DNA from: Vampirovibrio chlorellavorus
Lineage (GTDB): Bacteria > Cyanobacteriota > Vampirovibrionia > Vampirovibrionales > Vampirovibrionaceae
Assembly: GCA_003149345.1 (NCBI GenBank)
Contig: QFWI01000008.1
Location: 558,001-622,000, forward strand
Direction: 5' to 3'
Length of the DNA: 64,000 nucleotides
Below, one piece after another: positions 43,975 through 53,142 of the stretch. The position numbers were made by a program, and so were the translations under genes. Position 1 is the first letter of the stretch, and every line of letters begins with the position of its first letter. The notes beneath the pieces were generated by a model. That model was not told the DNA's origin and did not search any database. It saw only the letters and a list, made by a program, of their open reading frames with translations.

Positions 43975-45225
43975 ATGCCTCAAAAGCCCCTGTATCAAAA
44001 CCCCATTCGTTTACTCACGGCTTGCGCCATCAGCGTGGTGGCCCTGTCCGCAGCCCCAGCCTTTGCCTATCAAGTGGATGCCCCCAATCGAACCCTCAGC
44101 GTAACGCCCGGCGCCAGCCCTGCCGAAACCACCAGCGATCTCAAAAACGCGTTCAACTATCTGGTCAATCGCAATGATAAAACCAGCCCGTGGACGCTCA
44201 AGTTCGCTCCCGGCAACTACTATGTCCTCAGCCAGATTCCCGTTCGCAATCTGGAAAACACGAGCTTAGAGAGCGATCCCAATAAACCGGCCAAGCTGAT
44301 TAAGGACAAAACCTTCAACAGCGCAACGGCTGGGGAATATTTATTGAATTTTCAGTTCGGAAAGAATCTTTCGGTCAGTGGCATCCAGTTTTACGGACAA
44401 ACCAGCTTTGCCAGCAGTCCTGATCCGGTGTGGCCGGATCAAGGGGTCTATTTTGGCTCCTGCAACGGGGTGACCATCCAGAATAATGGCTTTTACAACT
44501 TTGGGAACGCCGCCCTGCGGGTCGCCACCACGGAGCGTGATCCAGTGGTGGGTGTGAACAGCTTTAACACCGTGGTAACCAACAACCTGTTCAACAACGT
44601 CTACCAGATATCTACCACTCCCAACGATGACATTCACGGCGGCAGCGCCAATTATGTGCTTCAAAATAACGTGTTCTATAACCTGCGGGGCTCCATCAAA
44701 TTCGCCTCCCGCACCGCTGGGGCCAAAAACGTGAAGATCCTCAATAACAAGGTCAATGGCGGCGATCACTACGCCTTTGAAATCAACAACTACGATGACA
44801 TGGAAATTCGGGGTAACAGCCTGCAAAACCTGAAGGAATTTGCCATCAACATTTACAACAATCCCCGGGCCAGTCAGTCTTTCAATTGGGGTAATAATTT
44901 CATCATCGCCGATAACCTTATTAATACGGTAGGCCGGGGCATTCGCTTCAGCACCGAACCCTATGCCGATGGTACTTTGGTCACCCCCAGCAACGTCACC
45001 TTCACCAACAATAGTCTGGACAAAGTGACCGACACCAGCGGTTTGCCAGCCATCGCCCAGGTTAACGGCACCATCAAGGGGCTGACCATTACCAGCAATC
45101 AATTCAACAACATTACCAATAAAAAATACATTGGCTACAACGCGGCCTCTAGCAACGTGACCTACTTTAACAACCAGGCCAACGGACAACCTTACGGGCC
45201 GCAACAAAGCACGGCCAGTAACTAG
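43975..45225 (+). CDS. Secreted parallel beta-helix protein
   Basis: 416 residues; the ATG is preceded by AGGGAG. A signal peptide ends near APAFA. The mature protein is an Asn/Thr/Gly-rich ladder of short strand repeats (GVTIQNNGFYNFG, NTVVTNNLFNN, NVKILNNKVNGG, DMEIRGNSLQN) typical of the PbH1 right-handed beta-helix fold of pectate lyases, polysaccharide lyases and some surface proteins. No catalytic signature that would name a substrate is visible. It may be an extracellular polysaccharide lyase or an adhesin-like structural protein. Confidence 0.75.
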   Translation: MPQKPLYQNPIRLLTACAISVVALSAAPAFAYQVDAPNRTLSVTPGASPAETTSDLKNAFNYLVNRNDKTSPWTLKFAPGNYYVLSQIPVRNLENTSLESDPNKPAKLIKDKTFNSATAGEYLLNFQFGKNLSVSGIQFYGQTSFASSPDPVWPDQGVYFGSCNGVTIQNNGFYNFGNAALRVATTERDPVVGVNSFNTVVTNNLFNNVYQISTTPNDDIHGGSANYVLQNNVFYNLRGSIKFASRTAGAKNVKILNNKVNGGDHYAFEINNYDDMEIRGNSLQNLKEFAINIYNNPRASQSFNWGNNFIIADNLINTVGRGIRFSTEPYADGTLVTPSNVTFTNNSLDKVTDTSGLPAIAQVNGTIKGLTITSNQFNNITNKKYIGYNAASSNVTYFNNQANGQPYGPQQSTASN

Positions 45226-45424
45226 GTAACCCTCTCACAACCATCAGGCGGTCGAGGACGATCCAATTTCTTGTCTGCTTTTGGCAGCAAGGTTTTTAAG
45301 GCCACCAACAGGCACCCTGCCACATCCTCACTTGCTGTGCAAAAAAGAAAGACACTGTGTTCGCCTGCTAGCATCAGGCGGGCATACGATATTAAGAAAT
45401 ATAAACACCACTTTCAGCCGCCGC

Positions 45425-45457
45425 CTCAAGTATTGGTTCAGTCTGCCGATACTTGAG
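45425..45457. repeat. Hairpin-forming inverted repeat upstream of the prepilin gene
   Basis: CTCAAGTAT (45425-45433) and ATACTTGAG (45449-45457) are perfect arms, extendable by GG/CC past one mismatch. It lies about 60 bases before the prepilin start and may be an operator or a leader hairpin; no T-run follows. Confidence 0.5.
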
Positions 45458-45519
45458 TAAAGAAAAGTTTGACTCCAATGATATTCTAGCGAATTCTCTC
45501 CAAGAGAAGGATAATAGGC

Positions 45520-46116
45520 GTGGTCAGCTCCCCGCATTATAAGCAACAGAATCCATTCGGGTTTACCCTGGCTGAATTGCTGATTTCCTTGGCTATTTTA
45601 GGGGTGATTGCCACCTTTACCATCCCCAAAGTACTCAGTAGCCAGCAAAACGAAGCCAATGAAGCCAAAACCAAGGACATTGTGGCCGCTTTTTCAGGTG
45701 CCTACCAGCAAGCCAAACTGAATGCCGCCATCAACGCCAATACCAAACCCTCGGACTTCACCCCTTACTTAAATTATCTGGCGTGGGATACCAGTGCAAC
45801 CATTGATGAGGGAGTTTGGGGTACTTCCGGTAACTGCAGCACCACTTACCCTTGCATTACGTTTGCCAATGGTGCCACCGTCATTTTTGATGACCTAGCG
45901 CGGTTTGGGGGCACGGCCACCACCAACATGATTAGCTTCTATGTGGATCCTGAGCCCGGTTACTCTGGCACTGCCAACCCGGTCAGATCTGTGCAGTTTG
46001 TCCTGTACTACGATGGTTTTATCACTTCCCGTGCATTTACCCGTTCTAACAGCTTTACATCTGCCGGAGGTCCCTACGGGCCGGGCAATTACGATCCGCC
46101 CTGGTTCACTTGGTAG
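45520..46116 (+). CDS. Prepilin-like protein (type IV pilin/type II secretion pseudopilin)
   Basis: 198 residues from a GTG with AAGGA eight bases upstream. The class III leader is cut in FG|FTLAELLISLAILGVIA, with the conserved Glu at +5 of the mature protein, followed by one hydrophobic helix. The C-terminal domain is short, with a disulphide-compatible pair (CSTTYPC), and ends in Pro/Gly/aromatic residues. It would be processed by a prepilin peptidase (not encoded here) and assembled as a minor subunit of a pilus or pseudopilus. Confidence 0.82.
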   Translation: MVSSPHYKQQNPFGFTLAELLISLAILGVIATFTIPKVLSSQQNEANEAKTKDIVAAFSGAYQQAKLNAAINANTKPSDFTPYLNYLAWDTSATIDEGVWGTSGNCSTTYPCITFANGATVIFDDLARFGGTATTNMISFYVDPEPGYSGTANPVRSVQFVLYYDGFITSRAFTRSNSFTSAGGPYGPGNYDPPWFTW

Positions 46117-46135
46117 GTCTCTGTTTTCTAGAACA

Positions 46136-46164
46136 TTGAGCCCGTAAGGCAAGAATAGTACAAT
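46136..46164 (+). promoter_or_regulatory. Promoter of the HTH-metallo-beta-lactamase gene
   Basis: TTGAGC (46136-46141), a 17-base spacer and TACAAT (46159-46164), about 31 bases before the start codon. Confidence 0.55.
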
Positions 46165-46195
46165 GGCGGCGCATTGTTAGAGGAGCCAGCCGCTC

Positions 46196-47059
46196 ATGAG
46201 TATGACCGAGAGCATCAGCGAAACCATTCCGGCCATTTTACCGCTTGAAGACGGGTTTATGGATGTGATGGGTAAAGCCCGAAAAGGCCTCAAACTGACG
46301 CTTGAGGATTTAGCGGAACGTACCGGCCTGTCCCTTTCACAGGTAGAAGCCGCCTTTCAAGGCACTATCAATTCAGAGACAACCTTGCTCCAGTTGGCCT
46401 TCGCTCTGAATCTGCACGGACCATCCTTAGTGGCCATGGCCAAAAACGAATGGCAACCCAAGCCCTTGCCCAAAATACCCGGCTTACAGCAGTTCACCAC
46501 CTGGTACGGGGATATGACCGTCAACGCCTACCTGCTGTGGGATACCGCTACCCAAGCAGCCGCCTCTTTCGATACCGGGGCCAACTGTCAAGCCATGCTG
46601 GATTTTATCGAGCGAAACGGGCTTTCCCTGAAAAAAATATTCATCACCCACACCCACATGGATCATCTGGCCGATCTGGAACGCCTGAGCAGAGAGCATC
46701 CTACCGCCCTCTGTTACGGGTCCGCCGTGGATAACCCCTTGGGCCTGAAGCCGCTAATCGAAGGGGATGGCTTGATCGTGGGCAGTCTGAGCATCCGGGT
46801 ACTGGGCACCTCCGGGCACACCCCGGGGGGCCTGAGCTACTTTGTGCAAGGACTGAGCCAGCCCATCGTAGTGGTGGGCGATGCCCTGTTTGCCAGCTCT
46901 ATGGGCGGGGCCCCTTACGCCTATCAGGAGGCCAGACTGAATAACCTGAACAAACTTTTGTCCCTGCCCGAGCAAACCCTGATTTGTCCCGGCCATGGCC
47001 CCATGACCACGGTGGGCGAGGAACAGGCCCACAACCCGTTTTTCCCGGAGACCAAGTAA
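46196..47059 (+). CDS. Fusion of a Cro/CI-type HTH domain with a metallo-beta-lactamase hydrolase
   Basis: 287 residues; GGAG lies ten bases before the ATG. Residues 22-80 resemble an XRE-type helix-turn-helix (LTLEDLAERTGLSLSQVEAAF). From about 97 a metallo-beta-lactamase fold follows, with HTHMDH (His152-His157), SGHTPGG, the bridging Asp in VGDALF and the last His in CPGHGP, so both metal sites look intact. The hydrolase half is closest in pattern to glyoxalase II-type thioesterases. The dehydrogenase gene 50 bases downstream is likely in the same operon. The HTH could sense the substrate and regulate the operon, which is inference. Confidence 0.8.
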   Translation: MSMTESISETIPAILPLEDGFMDVMGKARKGLKLTLEDLAERTGLSLSQVEAAFQGTINSETTLLQLAFALNLHGPSLVAMAKNEWQPKPLPKIPGLQQFTTWYGDMTVNAYLLWDTATQAAASFDTGANCQAMLDFIERNGLSLKKIFITHTHMDHLADLERLSREHPTALCYGSAVDNPLGLKPLIEGDGLIVGSLSIRVLGTSGHTPGGLSYFVQGLSQPIVVVGDALFASSMGGAPYAYQEARLNNLNKLLSLPEQTLICPGHGPMTTVGEEQAHNPFFPETK

Positions 47060-47109
47060 ACCGGGTAATTTACCTTTAACATATTGCTGCAGCAGGGGAG
47101 ATCACGCTG

Positions 47110-48018
47110 ATGACGCTTCAAAAGATTGGAATCGTGGGGGTGGGCCGCATGGGCTCCAACATGGCCCGCCGCCTCAAAGAGCAAGGCTTTACCATCGCCG
47201 CCGTGTACGATGCGCAAACCGAGCTGGCGGAAGCAGTGGCCCAAGAGCTTTCAGCCACGGCTTGCCACAGCCTCTCAGAAGTGACCCGCCTCTCCGATGC
47301 CATTATTACCGTGGTGACGGATGACGCCGCCATGCGCTTTATCTTCCACAACCCGGATGATCATTTATTCATGAACGCCTCCGGCAAGTTGTTCATCAAC
47401 TGCGCCACCATCAGCCCGGAAGTCCATATCGCCCTGCATGCCCAGGCCCTGAAAGTGGGCGCCAAAACGCTGGAATGCCCCATGGCCTCCAGCATCAGTC
47501 AGGCCCGCACCGGCACCCTGTACCTGATGTGCGCAGGCGATGAAAGCGTGTATCAGGAAGCCCAACCTCTGCTGAAAGCCCTGAGCGCCTCCAGCATTTA
47601 CACCGGCGAGCCCGGCACGGCCGCCCAACTGAAAGCGCTGGTCAACATGGTTATGAACATCAACACGGCGGGCCTGGCGGAAGGTCTGGGTCTGGCCCAT
47701 TCGCTGGGGCTGGATCTCAATCTGGTGCGCAAGGTCTTTTCGCAAACCGGGGCCAATTCCCGGGTGCTGGAAACGGATGGAGAGGACATGCAACACCGGG
47801 AGCATGACACGTATTTCTCCGCAGCCCATGCGGCCAAGGACAGTGGCATTGCTTTGGCGTTGGGGCAGGCCTATGGTTTACATTTACCGTTGGCGGAGGC
47901 CACCAAACACCAGTACGATCGCATGATTGAACTGGGGCTGGGCGACCTGGACAAATCCGGCGTTTCGGAACTGACCTTCCGGGATCGTCTGCGGGAAAGA
48001 ACCCAGACCCACGCCTAG
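47110..48018 (+). CDS. NAD(P)-binding beta-hydroxyacid dehydrogenase (3-hydroxyisobutyrate dehydrogenase family)
   Basis: 302 residues; GGGGAG nine bases before the ATG. The Rossmann motif GIVGVGRMGSNMARRL opens the protein. The conserved CPMASSISQARTGTLYLMCAG (substrate loop) and a catalytic Lys in AAQLKALVNMVMNI follow. The family oxidises or reduces short beta-hydroxyacids such as 3-hydroxyisobutyrate, tartronate semialdehyde or succinic semialdehyde. Pairing with a thioesterase-like hydrolase suggests one catabolic or detoxifying route, with the substrate open. Confidence 0.85.
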   Translation: MTLQKIGIVGVGRMGSNMARRLKEQGFTIAAVYDAQTELAEAVAQELSATACHSLSEVTRLSDAIITVVTDDAAMRFIFHNPDDHLFMNASGKLFINCATISPEVHIALHAQALKVGAKTLECPMASSISQARTGTLYLMCAGDESVYQEAQPLLKALSASSIYTGEPGTAAQLKALVNMVMNINTAGLAEGLGLAHSLGLDLNLVRKVFSQTGANSRVLETDGEDMQHREHDTYFSAAHAAKDSGIALALGQAYGLHLPLAEATKHQYDRMIELGLGDLDKSGVSELTFRDRLRERTQTHA

Positions 48019-48177
48019 ATCCGGCGTTCCCGGCCCAGATTAATTCAGGCCCAGTCCACGCCATCGCGGCCCAGCCTGGTCTAATTTACCCCACTCGGGC
48101 CCATTGGCAAAAAAAGAAACAGCCCGGAGTTAGTATAAGTACTTCCGATTTATTTTGTGCTGGTCACGAGGTTTATG

Positions 48178-48606
48178 ATGGGCTCCCTGCCAATGCTTCC
48201 CCCACCCAATCACTTGCAAAACCCGCTCGGATTGCCTGCCACTGCGGGATATGCGCCAGGCTATCAGTCGCTGCCCGAATCGCTGCCACCCAAGAGCGCT
48301 TTGCCCAGGCCCATGCCGCCTCGCGCCTATACCCCGCAAAGTTCCTCAGCCCTGTCGGATTTTATTGATTTTCAGACCATGATGGCCTCATCCCGTTACC
48401 TGCACCTGAAACAGAAAAAACGGGTATCGGTGGCCAAAACGTCTATCTTCTCATCCATGCTCACAGCCGGGCTGACGGCCATTCCGGTTACCATCTCGGC
48501 CATTAACGGCCAAAGTGAAAAAGTCTTTCTCATTCCCATACTGGGAACCCTGGCCGCCATTCACGGAGCCATGCTGGGCCTGCTGCTGAATCACGATCAG
48601 GATTAG
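48178..48606 (+). CDS. Hypothetical membrane protein with proline-rich N-terminus
   Basis: 142 residues from the second of two adjacent ATGs, which puts GAGG six bases upstream. The first 55 residues are Pro/Leu-rich without signal peptide. The C-terminal half has two hydrophobic segments (SSMLTAGLTAIPVTISAI and FLIPILGTLAAIHGAMLGLLL) forming a likely hairpin. No family is recognised. It converges on the tex gene. Confidence 0.6.
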   Translation: MGSLPMLPPPNHLQNPLGLPATAGYAPGYQSLPESLPPKSALPRPMPPRAYTPQSSSALSDFIDFQTMMASSRYLHLKQKKRVSVAKTSIFSSMLTAGLTAIPVTISAINGQSEKVFLIPILGTLAAIHGAMLGLLLNHDQD

Positions 48607-48662
48607 CCAGCATAAAGCCGTCAGCGGTTGCCGGAAGACCTGCGTTTATGACGATTGCCGCC

Positions 48663-50843
48663 TTATGATGATTGTCGCATGGACAAGGCAATGCGCTTTC
48701 TGGGAATGTCCACTTCCACCACGCTGACCGTGACCACATCCCCGGTTTTCACCACGCTGTGGGGGTCTTTCACAAAGCGATCGGCCAGCATGGAAATATG
48801 CACCAAGCCATCCTGATGCACCCCGATATCCACGAAGGCCCCAAAGTTGGTCACGTTGGTCACCACCCCTTCCAGCCGCATGCCGGGCTTCAAGTCGTTC
48901 AGGGTTTCCACGCCCTCGGCAAAGGCCGCCGTTTTAAAGGCTGGCCGGGGATCCCGACCCGGCTTTTCCAGTTCAGCCAAAATATCCCGCACCGTGGGCA
49001 ACCCAAATTGCTCGTCGGTAAACTCGGTGGGCTTCAGGCTGGCTAAAAAGGCCTTATCCCCAATCACTTCCCGAAGCGGCCGCCCGGATTGCTTCAGGAT
49101 TCTCTGCACCACCGGATACGCCTCCGGGTGAACCGCCGAGGCATCCAAGGGATTATCCCCATTGGTAATGCGCAAAAATCCGGCGGCCTGCTCAAAGGCC
49201 TTGGGCCCCAGTCGAGGCACTTTTTTGAGGGCCGTCCGATTGGCAAAAGCACCTTGCTGATTGCGGTACTCCACAATGGACTGGGCCAAACTGGGAGACA
49301 ATCCCGCCACATAGCGCAACAAGGCCGGAGAGGCCGTGTTCACATCCACGCCCACGGCGTTCACGCAGTCCTGCACCACGGCATCCAGTCCCCGCTCCAG
49401 TTGGGTTTGGTTGACATCATGCTGATACTGGCCCACCCCAATGGCCTTGGGCTCGATTTTCACCAGCTCGGCCAGCGGATCTTGCAGCCGTCGGGCGATG
49501 GACACCGCCCCCCGTAAGGAAACATCCAACTCGGGCAATTCCTGAGAAGCCAAGGCCGAGGCCGAATACACCGAGGCTCCCGCTTCCGACACCAATGCCT
49601 TGGTGATTTTCAGATCCGGGTGCCGCTTTATGAGGTTGGTCACCAGCCGATCCGTTTCCCGAGAGCCGGTGCCGTTGCCGATGCTGATTAAGGTCACCGC
49701 ATGCTGACGAATCAGCGCCACGAGCGTATCTATGCTAGCCTGTTCCTGATTTTGGGGCGGGTGCGGATAAATCACCGAAGTGGCCAGCACCTTGCCGGTG
49801 GCATCCACAACAGCCACCTTCACCCCGGTGCGCAAGCCCGGATCCAGCCCCAAGGCCACCTGATGTCCCGCCGGGGCGGCCAGCAACAGATCCCGCAGGT
49901 TTCGGGTAAACACCTGAATGGCTTCCGCCTCGGCCCGTTCCCGCAATTGGGCCATTAAATCGCTTTCCAGATGAGGCAGTAATTTATCGCCCCAGGCCGC
50001 TTGAAAGCAAGCCGCCAGCCAGTCATCGGCTAGCCGGTTTTGATGCCGCCAGTTAAAATGCCGGGCAACGCGCCCGACCAGTTGCTCGGTGGCCCGTTCC
50101 AAATCCGCTTTTTGGGAGGCTGGCTTTAAAGAGACCCGCAAAAAGCCTTCCTGCTTGCCCCGAAACAGGGCCAAGGCCCGATGTGAGGGAATGACCCGGA
50201 TGGGCTCGACATACTCGAAATAATCGCTAAACTTGGACGCCTCGGCCTGCTTGGCTTTGACCACGGTGGAAACGACCACCCCATTCTGCCACAGCCATTC
50301 CCGCAAGGTACCAATCAAGGGCGGGGATTCCGAGAACTGCTCCACCAGAATATGAGCCGCCCCGTCCAGGGCCGCCTTCACATCGGCCACGCCCGCCTCC
50401 GGGTTTACGAACGCATTAGCGGCCATGTCCGGGTTCTGGTTAGGGTTTTGAAACAACCGCTCAGCCAAGGGAGTCAAACCCGCCTCTCGGGCCATTTGGG
50501 CCTTGGTGCGACGCTTGGGCTTGAAAGGTAAATACAAATCTTCCAGCTGGGCCTTGGTTTGAGCCGCCTCAAAGGCCTGTCTCAATTCCTCAGTCAGCTT
50601 GCCCTGCTCCGCCACACTCTCTAAAATGGCCTCCCGGCGCTTGGATAAATCCCGCAAATACTGCAAGCGCTCATCCAGGGTGCGCAGTTGGGTGTCATCC
50701 AGCCCCCCCGTGGCTTCCTTGCGGTAGCGGGCGATAAAGGGAATGGTAGCCCCTTCCCCCAGCAGTTTCAGCACCGCGTTGACCTGGCGCTCCTGGACTT
50801 GCAATTCCTGGGCAATTTGGCGACTGATCAGGGCGTCATTCAT
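48663..50843 (-). CDS. tex: Tex family RNA-binding transcription accessory protein
   Basis: 726 residues from the ATG at 50843 with AAGG upstream; the frame extends eight codons more. Domain order is that of Tex: N-terminal helical part with [19 protein letters not shown], a YqgF/RNase H-like domain ([17 protein letters not shown], about residue 335), helix-hairpin-helix repeats ([20 protein letters not shown]) and a C-terminal S1 RNA-binding domain ([20 protein letters not shown]). The protein binds nucleic acid and affects transcription and stress tolerance. Length and motifs are normal. Confidence 0.93.
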   Translation of the reverse strand: MNDALISRQIAQELQVQERQVNAVLKLLGEGATIPFIARYRKEATGGLDDTQLRTLDERLQYLRDLSKRREAILESVAEQGKLTEELRQAFEAAQTKAQLEDLYLPFKPKRRTKAQMAREAGLTPLAERLFQNPNQNPDMAANAFVNPEAGVADVKAALDGAAHILVEQFSESPPLIGTLREWLWQNGVVVSTVVKAKQAEASKFSDYFEYVEPIRVIPSHRALALFRGKQEGFLRVSLKPASQKADLERATEQLVGRVARHFNWRHQNRLADDWLAACFQAAWGDKLLPHLESDLMAQLRERAEAEAIQVFTRNLRDLLLAAPAGHQVALGLDPGLRTGVKVAVVDATGKVLATSVIYPHPPQNQEQASIDTLVALIRQHAVTLISIGNGTGSRETDRLVTNLIKRHPDLKITKALVSEAGASVYSASALASQELPELDVSLRGAVSIARRLQDPLAELVKIEPKAIGVGQYQHDVNQTQLERGLDAVVQDCVNAVGVDVNTASPALLRYVAGLSPSLAQSIVEYRNQQGAFANRTALKKVPRLGPKAFEQAAGFLRITNGDNPLDASAVHPEAYPVVQRILKQSGRPLREVIGDKAFLASLKPTEFTDEQFGLPTVRDILAELEKPGRDPRPAFKTAAFAEGVETLNDLKPGMRLEGVVTNVTNFGAFVDIGVHQDGLVHISMLADRFVKDPHSVVKTGDVVTVSVVEVDIPRKRIALSMRQSS

Positions 50844-51042
50844 GGAAAAAAGGCCTTCAACACACACAACTGGCAGCGCTCAAGGGCCATGGCCCAATTC
50901 TGGTAGAACTTGACCTGTAGGACTTGAACGCAGCTTAAATTATATCCAAACCGATGCGACGAACCCAAGCACTGGCAAAACAGGGTAACCTAGCCCCATT
51001 CAAGACTGTACGGCCTGGGCTGGAAGTGCTTCAATTAAGACC

Positions 51043-51996
51043 ATGAGCGTACCCATGACCATTTACGGGTTGGATTTCACCAGCGCCCCCAGCACCAAAA
51101 AACCCATCGTGGTGGCCGAGTGTCAATTTGAAATAAGTGCTTTGCGCTTACAGCGTCTCTTAAAGTTGACTGACTTTGAGCAGTTTGAGCGGTTTTTAAG
51201 CACCAAAGGCCCCTGGATCGCGGCCATGGATTTTCCACTGTCCATGCCCCATGGTTGGCTGGAAGCCATGGCCTGGCCCACGGACTGGGCAGGATCAGTG
51301 ACCCACATCCGCCAACTGGGTCTGAAAGCGTTCTGCGAAGCCATCAACCGGTACTGCCGCCAGCAACCGGCGGGGCAAAAGCATCACTTTCGGCCCATCG
51401 ATCGGCTGGCCGGGGCCTGTAGCCCCATGACCATTTACTACACGCCAGTGGGCAAAATGTTTTATCAGGGGGCTTTTCGCCTGCTGGAAGCAGGTGTCAC
51501 CGTGCTGCCTTTTCAGCGCAATCAGATTCAGAGCAATCAGATTCAGAGCAATCAGAGCGCTCCACTTGCCAAAGCCGATTCGCCCCGCATCGTGGTGGAA
51601 GGCTATCCGGCCCTGATCGCTCGCCAGTTGTGTCCCAAGCAGGGCTACAAGTACGAAAGTCCCCCCGCCAGCGCCGCCCAAAAATCGGCCAAGGACTTCA
51701 CCCGTCAGGAGATGATCCAGAAACTGGGCGCCCAATGGCTGGAAGCGGATTTTGGCTTTACGATCGATCTGAATGGACATGCGGACACGTTGAGGCAGGA
51801 TGCCACCGGGGATTCGCTGGATGCCGTGTTTTGCGCCATTCAGGCTGCCTGGGCTTACACCCAGCAAGATAAAAACTATGGCATCCCCCACGGCCCAGAA
51901 GCCCTTGCCTTGGAAGCCCAAGAGGGCTGGATTACCGTGCCGCCGCATTTCCTGAAGCAAATGCCTTTAGGCCCTAATAACACCAATCGGTTATGA
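51043..51996 (+). CDS. DUF429 family protein (predicted RNase H-fold)
   Basis: 317 residues. MTIYGLDFTSAPSTKKP at the start and the paired acidic/aromatic motifs WIAAMDFPLSMP, VVEGYPALIAR and DSLDAVFCAIQAAWA near the end fit the DUF429 family, thought to be RNase H-like, with an early Asp and a late Asp as likely metal ligands. No activity is established. Residues about 163-173 contain a tandem repeat QIQSNQIQSNQ encoded by a 15-base direct repeat, probably a recent slippage expansion. A strong terminator follows. Confidence 0.72.
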   Translation: MSVPMTIYGLDFTSAPSTKKPIVVAECQFEISALRLQRLLKLTDFEQFERFLSTKGPWIAAMDFPLSMPHGWLEAMAWPTDWAGSVTHIRQLGLKAFCEAINRYCRQQPAGQKHHFRPIDRLAGACSPMTIYYTPVGKMFYQGAFRLLEAGVTVLPFQRNQIQSNQIQSNQSAPLAKADSPRIVVEGYPALIARQLCPKQGYKYESPPASAAQKSAKDFTRQEMIQKLGAQWLEADFGFTIDLNGHADTLRQDATGDSLDAVFCAIQAAWAYTQQDKNYGIPHGPEALALEAQEGWITVPPHFLKQMPLGPNNTNRL

Positions 51997-52077
51997 AACA
52001 CAGGTCAGACATTGGGCAGACATTTGGGCAGGCAATTTGGGCCAATTTATTGTTTTTATTCAATCAGCATATAAAGC

Positions 52078-52152
52078 ACAGGCCGAGGCGAACCGTATGC
52101 GTGCGTGCTGAAAGTTAGTACGGTTCTTATTATGCCCGGCCTGTCTTTTTTA
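52078..52152 (+). terminator. Compound intrinsic terminator after the DUF429 gene
   Basis: Outer stem ACAGGCCG (52078-52085) / CGGCCTGT (52137-52144), inner stem GAACCGTA/TACGGTTC, and CTTTTTTAT directly after. The plus strand alone has the T-run. Confidence 0.7.
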
Positions 52153-52159
52153 TAAGTTA

Positions 52160-52293
52160 AGGCTGTCGCCACCACTGGTTTGTAAAACTGCGTGCAGCTC
52201 AAACAAGGCATGGAATTGCTTCTGGCAAAATTGCCCAGCCTGAATTTTTTAACGCGCTGTACTCATACCGTTACCAGGTGGTGACGGCAGCCT
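52160..52293. repeat. Structured repeat element, copy 2
   Basis: Imperfect inverted arms (52160-52179 and 52273-52293; 18 of 20 pairs with one bulge) enclose a core that matches copy 1 at 29135-29281: CTGCGT, GCTCAAACAAGG, TTGCTTCTGGCAAA and CCGTTA in the same order and spacing. The arms have no similarity to those of copy 1. Like copy 1 it lies between convergent genes. Confidence 0.75.
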
Positions 52294-52335
52294 GAACTGA
52301 TACAAATACAAGACCTTAAAACGCAAAACGTGGCG

Positions 52336-52689
52336 TTACCGATCCTGTGGGAAAGCGGCCAGCAGCTTTTGAACCAGGTTAGGACTGGCTCCCTGTCCCA
52401 GCGACACCAGTTTTTGGTTCAAAAAGATGACATCCAGCCGAGTGTTACATCGGGCCAACCACTGACTGAGTTGAGAAAACCGCTGATCCGGCCCGCTGGA
52501 ACCAAGCCCACCCAGGGCCATGGCTTGCCGCAATAAAGTCACCCCGGCCACCACATTGGGAATTTTCAATTCCAGAATGTTTAGACCGGGCGCATTCAAG
52601 TCCGGCGAAGGACTGGATTGCAAGCGCACCCGCTGGGCGTTGTTCAGCTCAATGTCCAGATCAGCCTGAATCAGCAGATTCTCAAACAT
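52336..52689 (-). CDS. Hypothetical protein, second gene of a two-gene unit
   Basis: 117 residues; GTAGG stands seven bases before the ATG. It has no signal peptide or membrane helix and no domain I recognise. It begins eight bases after the stop of the 69-residue gene and is surely cotranscribed with it. The two may form a complex, which is only a positional guess. Confidence 0.6.
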   Translation of the reverse strand: MFENLLIQADLDIELNNAQRVRLQSSPSPDLNAPGLNILELKIPNVVAGVTLLRQAMALGGLGSSGPDQRFSQLSQWLARCNTRLDVIFLNQKLVSLGQGASPNLVQKLLAAFPQDR

Positions 52690-52697
52690 GAGTCAGC

Positions 52698-52907
52698 CTA
52701 CTTTTGATCGCGGGTGGTGATCTTCAGCACCCCATTGACCTTCCATTTGGCTTGCGAAGCGTCCGGTGCCGTACTGGCGGGTACAAACACTTCCAGATTC
52801 TCAAATTGGTAGGTAATTTCAGCCCCACGGCCGGTCAGCTTGTCGTACAAGCCAATGGCCAGTTCCGGCCAAGTGTGTGTTTCTCTTTCCGAAATCGCGT
52901 TTGCCAT
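52698..52907 (-). CDS. Hypothetical 69-residue protein, first gene of a two-gene unit
   Basis: The ATG at 52907 has GGGAG ten bases upstream. The protein is soluble, with a helical first third (TWPELAIGLYDKLTG) and a strand-rich remainder (ITYQFENLEVFVP, WKVNGVLKITTRD). It is not recognised. The promoter in front carries a perfect inverted repeat, so expression is probably controlled by a repressor. Confidence 0.6.
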   Translation of the reverse strand: MANAISERETHTWPELAIGLYDKLTGRGAEITYQFENLEVFVPASTAPDASQAKWKVNGVLKITTRDQK

Positions 52908-52953
52908 AATGAATCAACTCCCATCCTTCACTAACAGCCAAAATCAATCTGAA

Positions 52954-52997
52954 GTTTATATACCGTTCAGTATATAAACAAACTTTATATTTTACAA
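52954..52997 (-). promoter_or_regulatory. Promoter with TetR-like operator for the two-gene unit
   Basis: On the minus strand TTGTAA (52992-52997), a 17-base spacer and TATACT (52969-52974). A perfect ten-base inverted repeat GTTTATATAC (52954-52963) / GTATATAAAC (52970-52979) with centre CGTTCA covers the -10. The spacing and the TATAC...GTATA form resemble operators of TetR-family repressors. Confidence 0.55.
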
Positions 52998-53142
52998 GTT
53001 CATGCAGCGTTCTCATCCTAATCGACTTCACTACTCGGGGAAATGCGACAGATCGCTATAATCTTATGCGCCTGACCACTCTGCCCTGCCTATTTGATGA
53101 AAAGCACTTAACCTCGGTTGGAGATTGATCTAGACTACCCGT

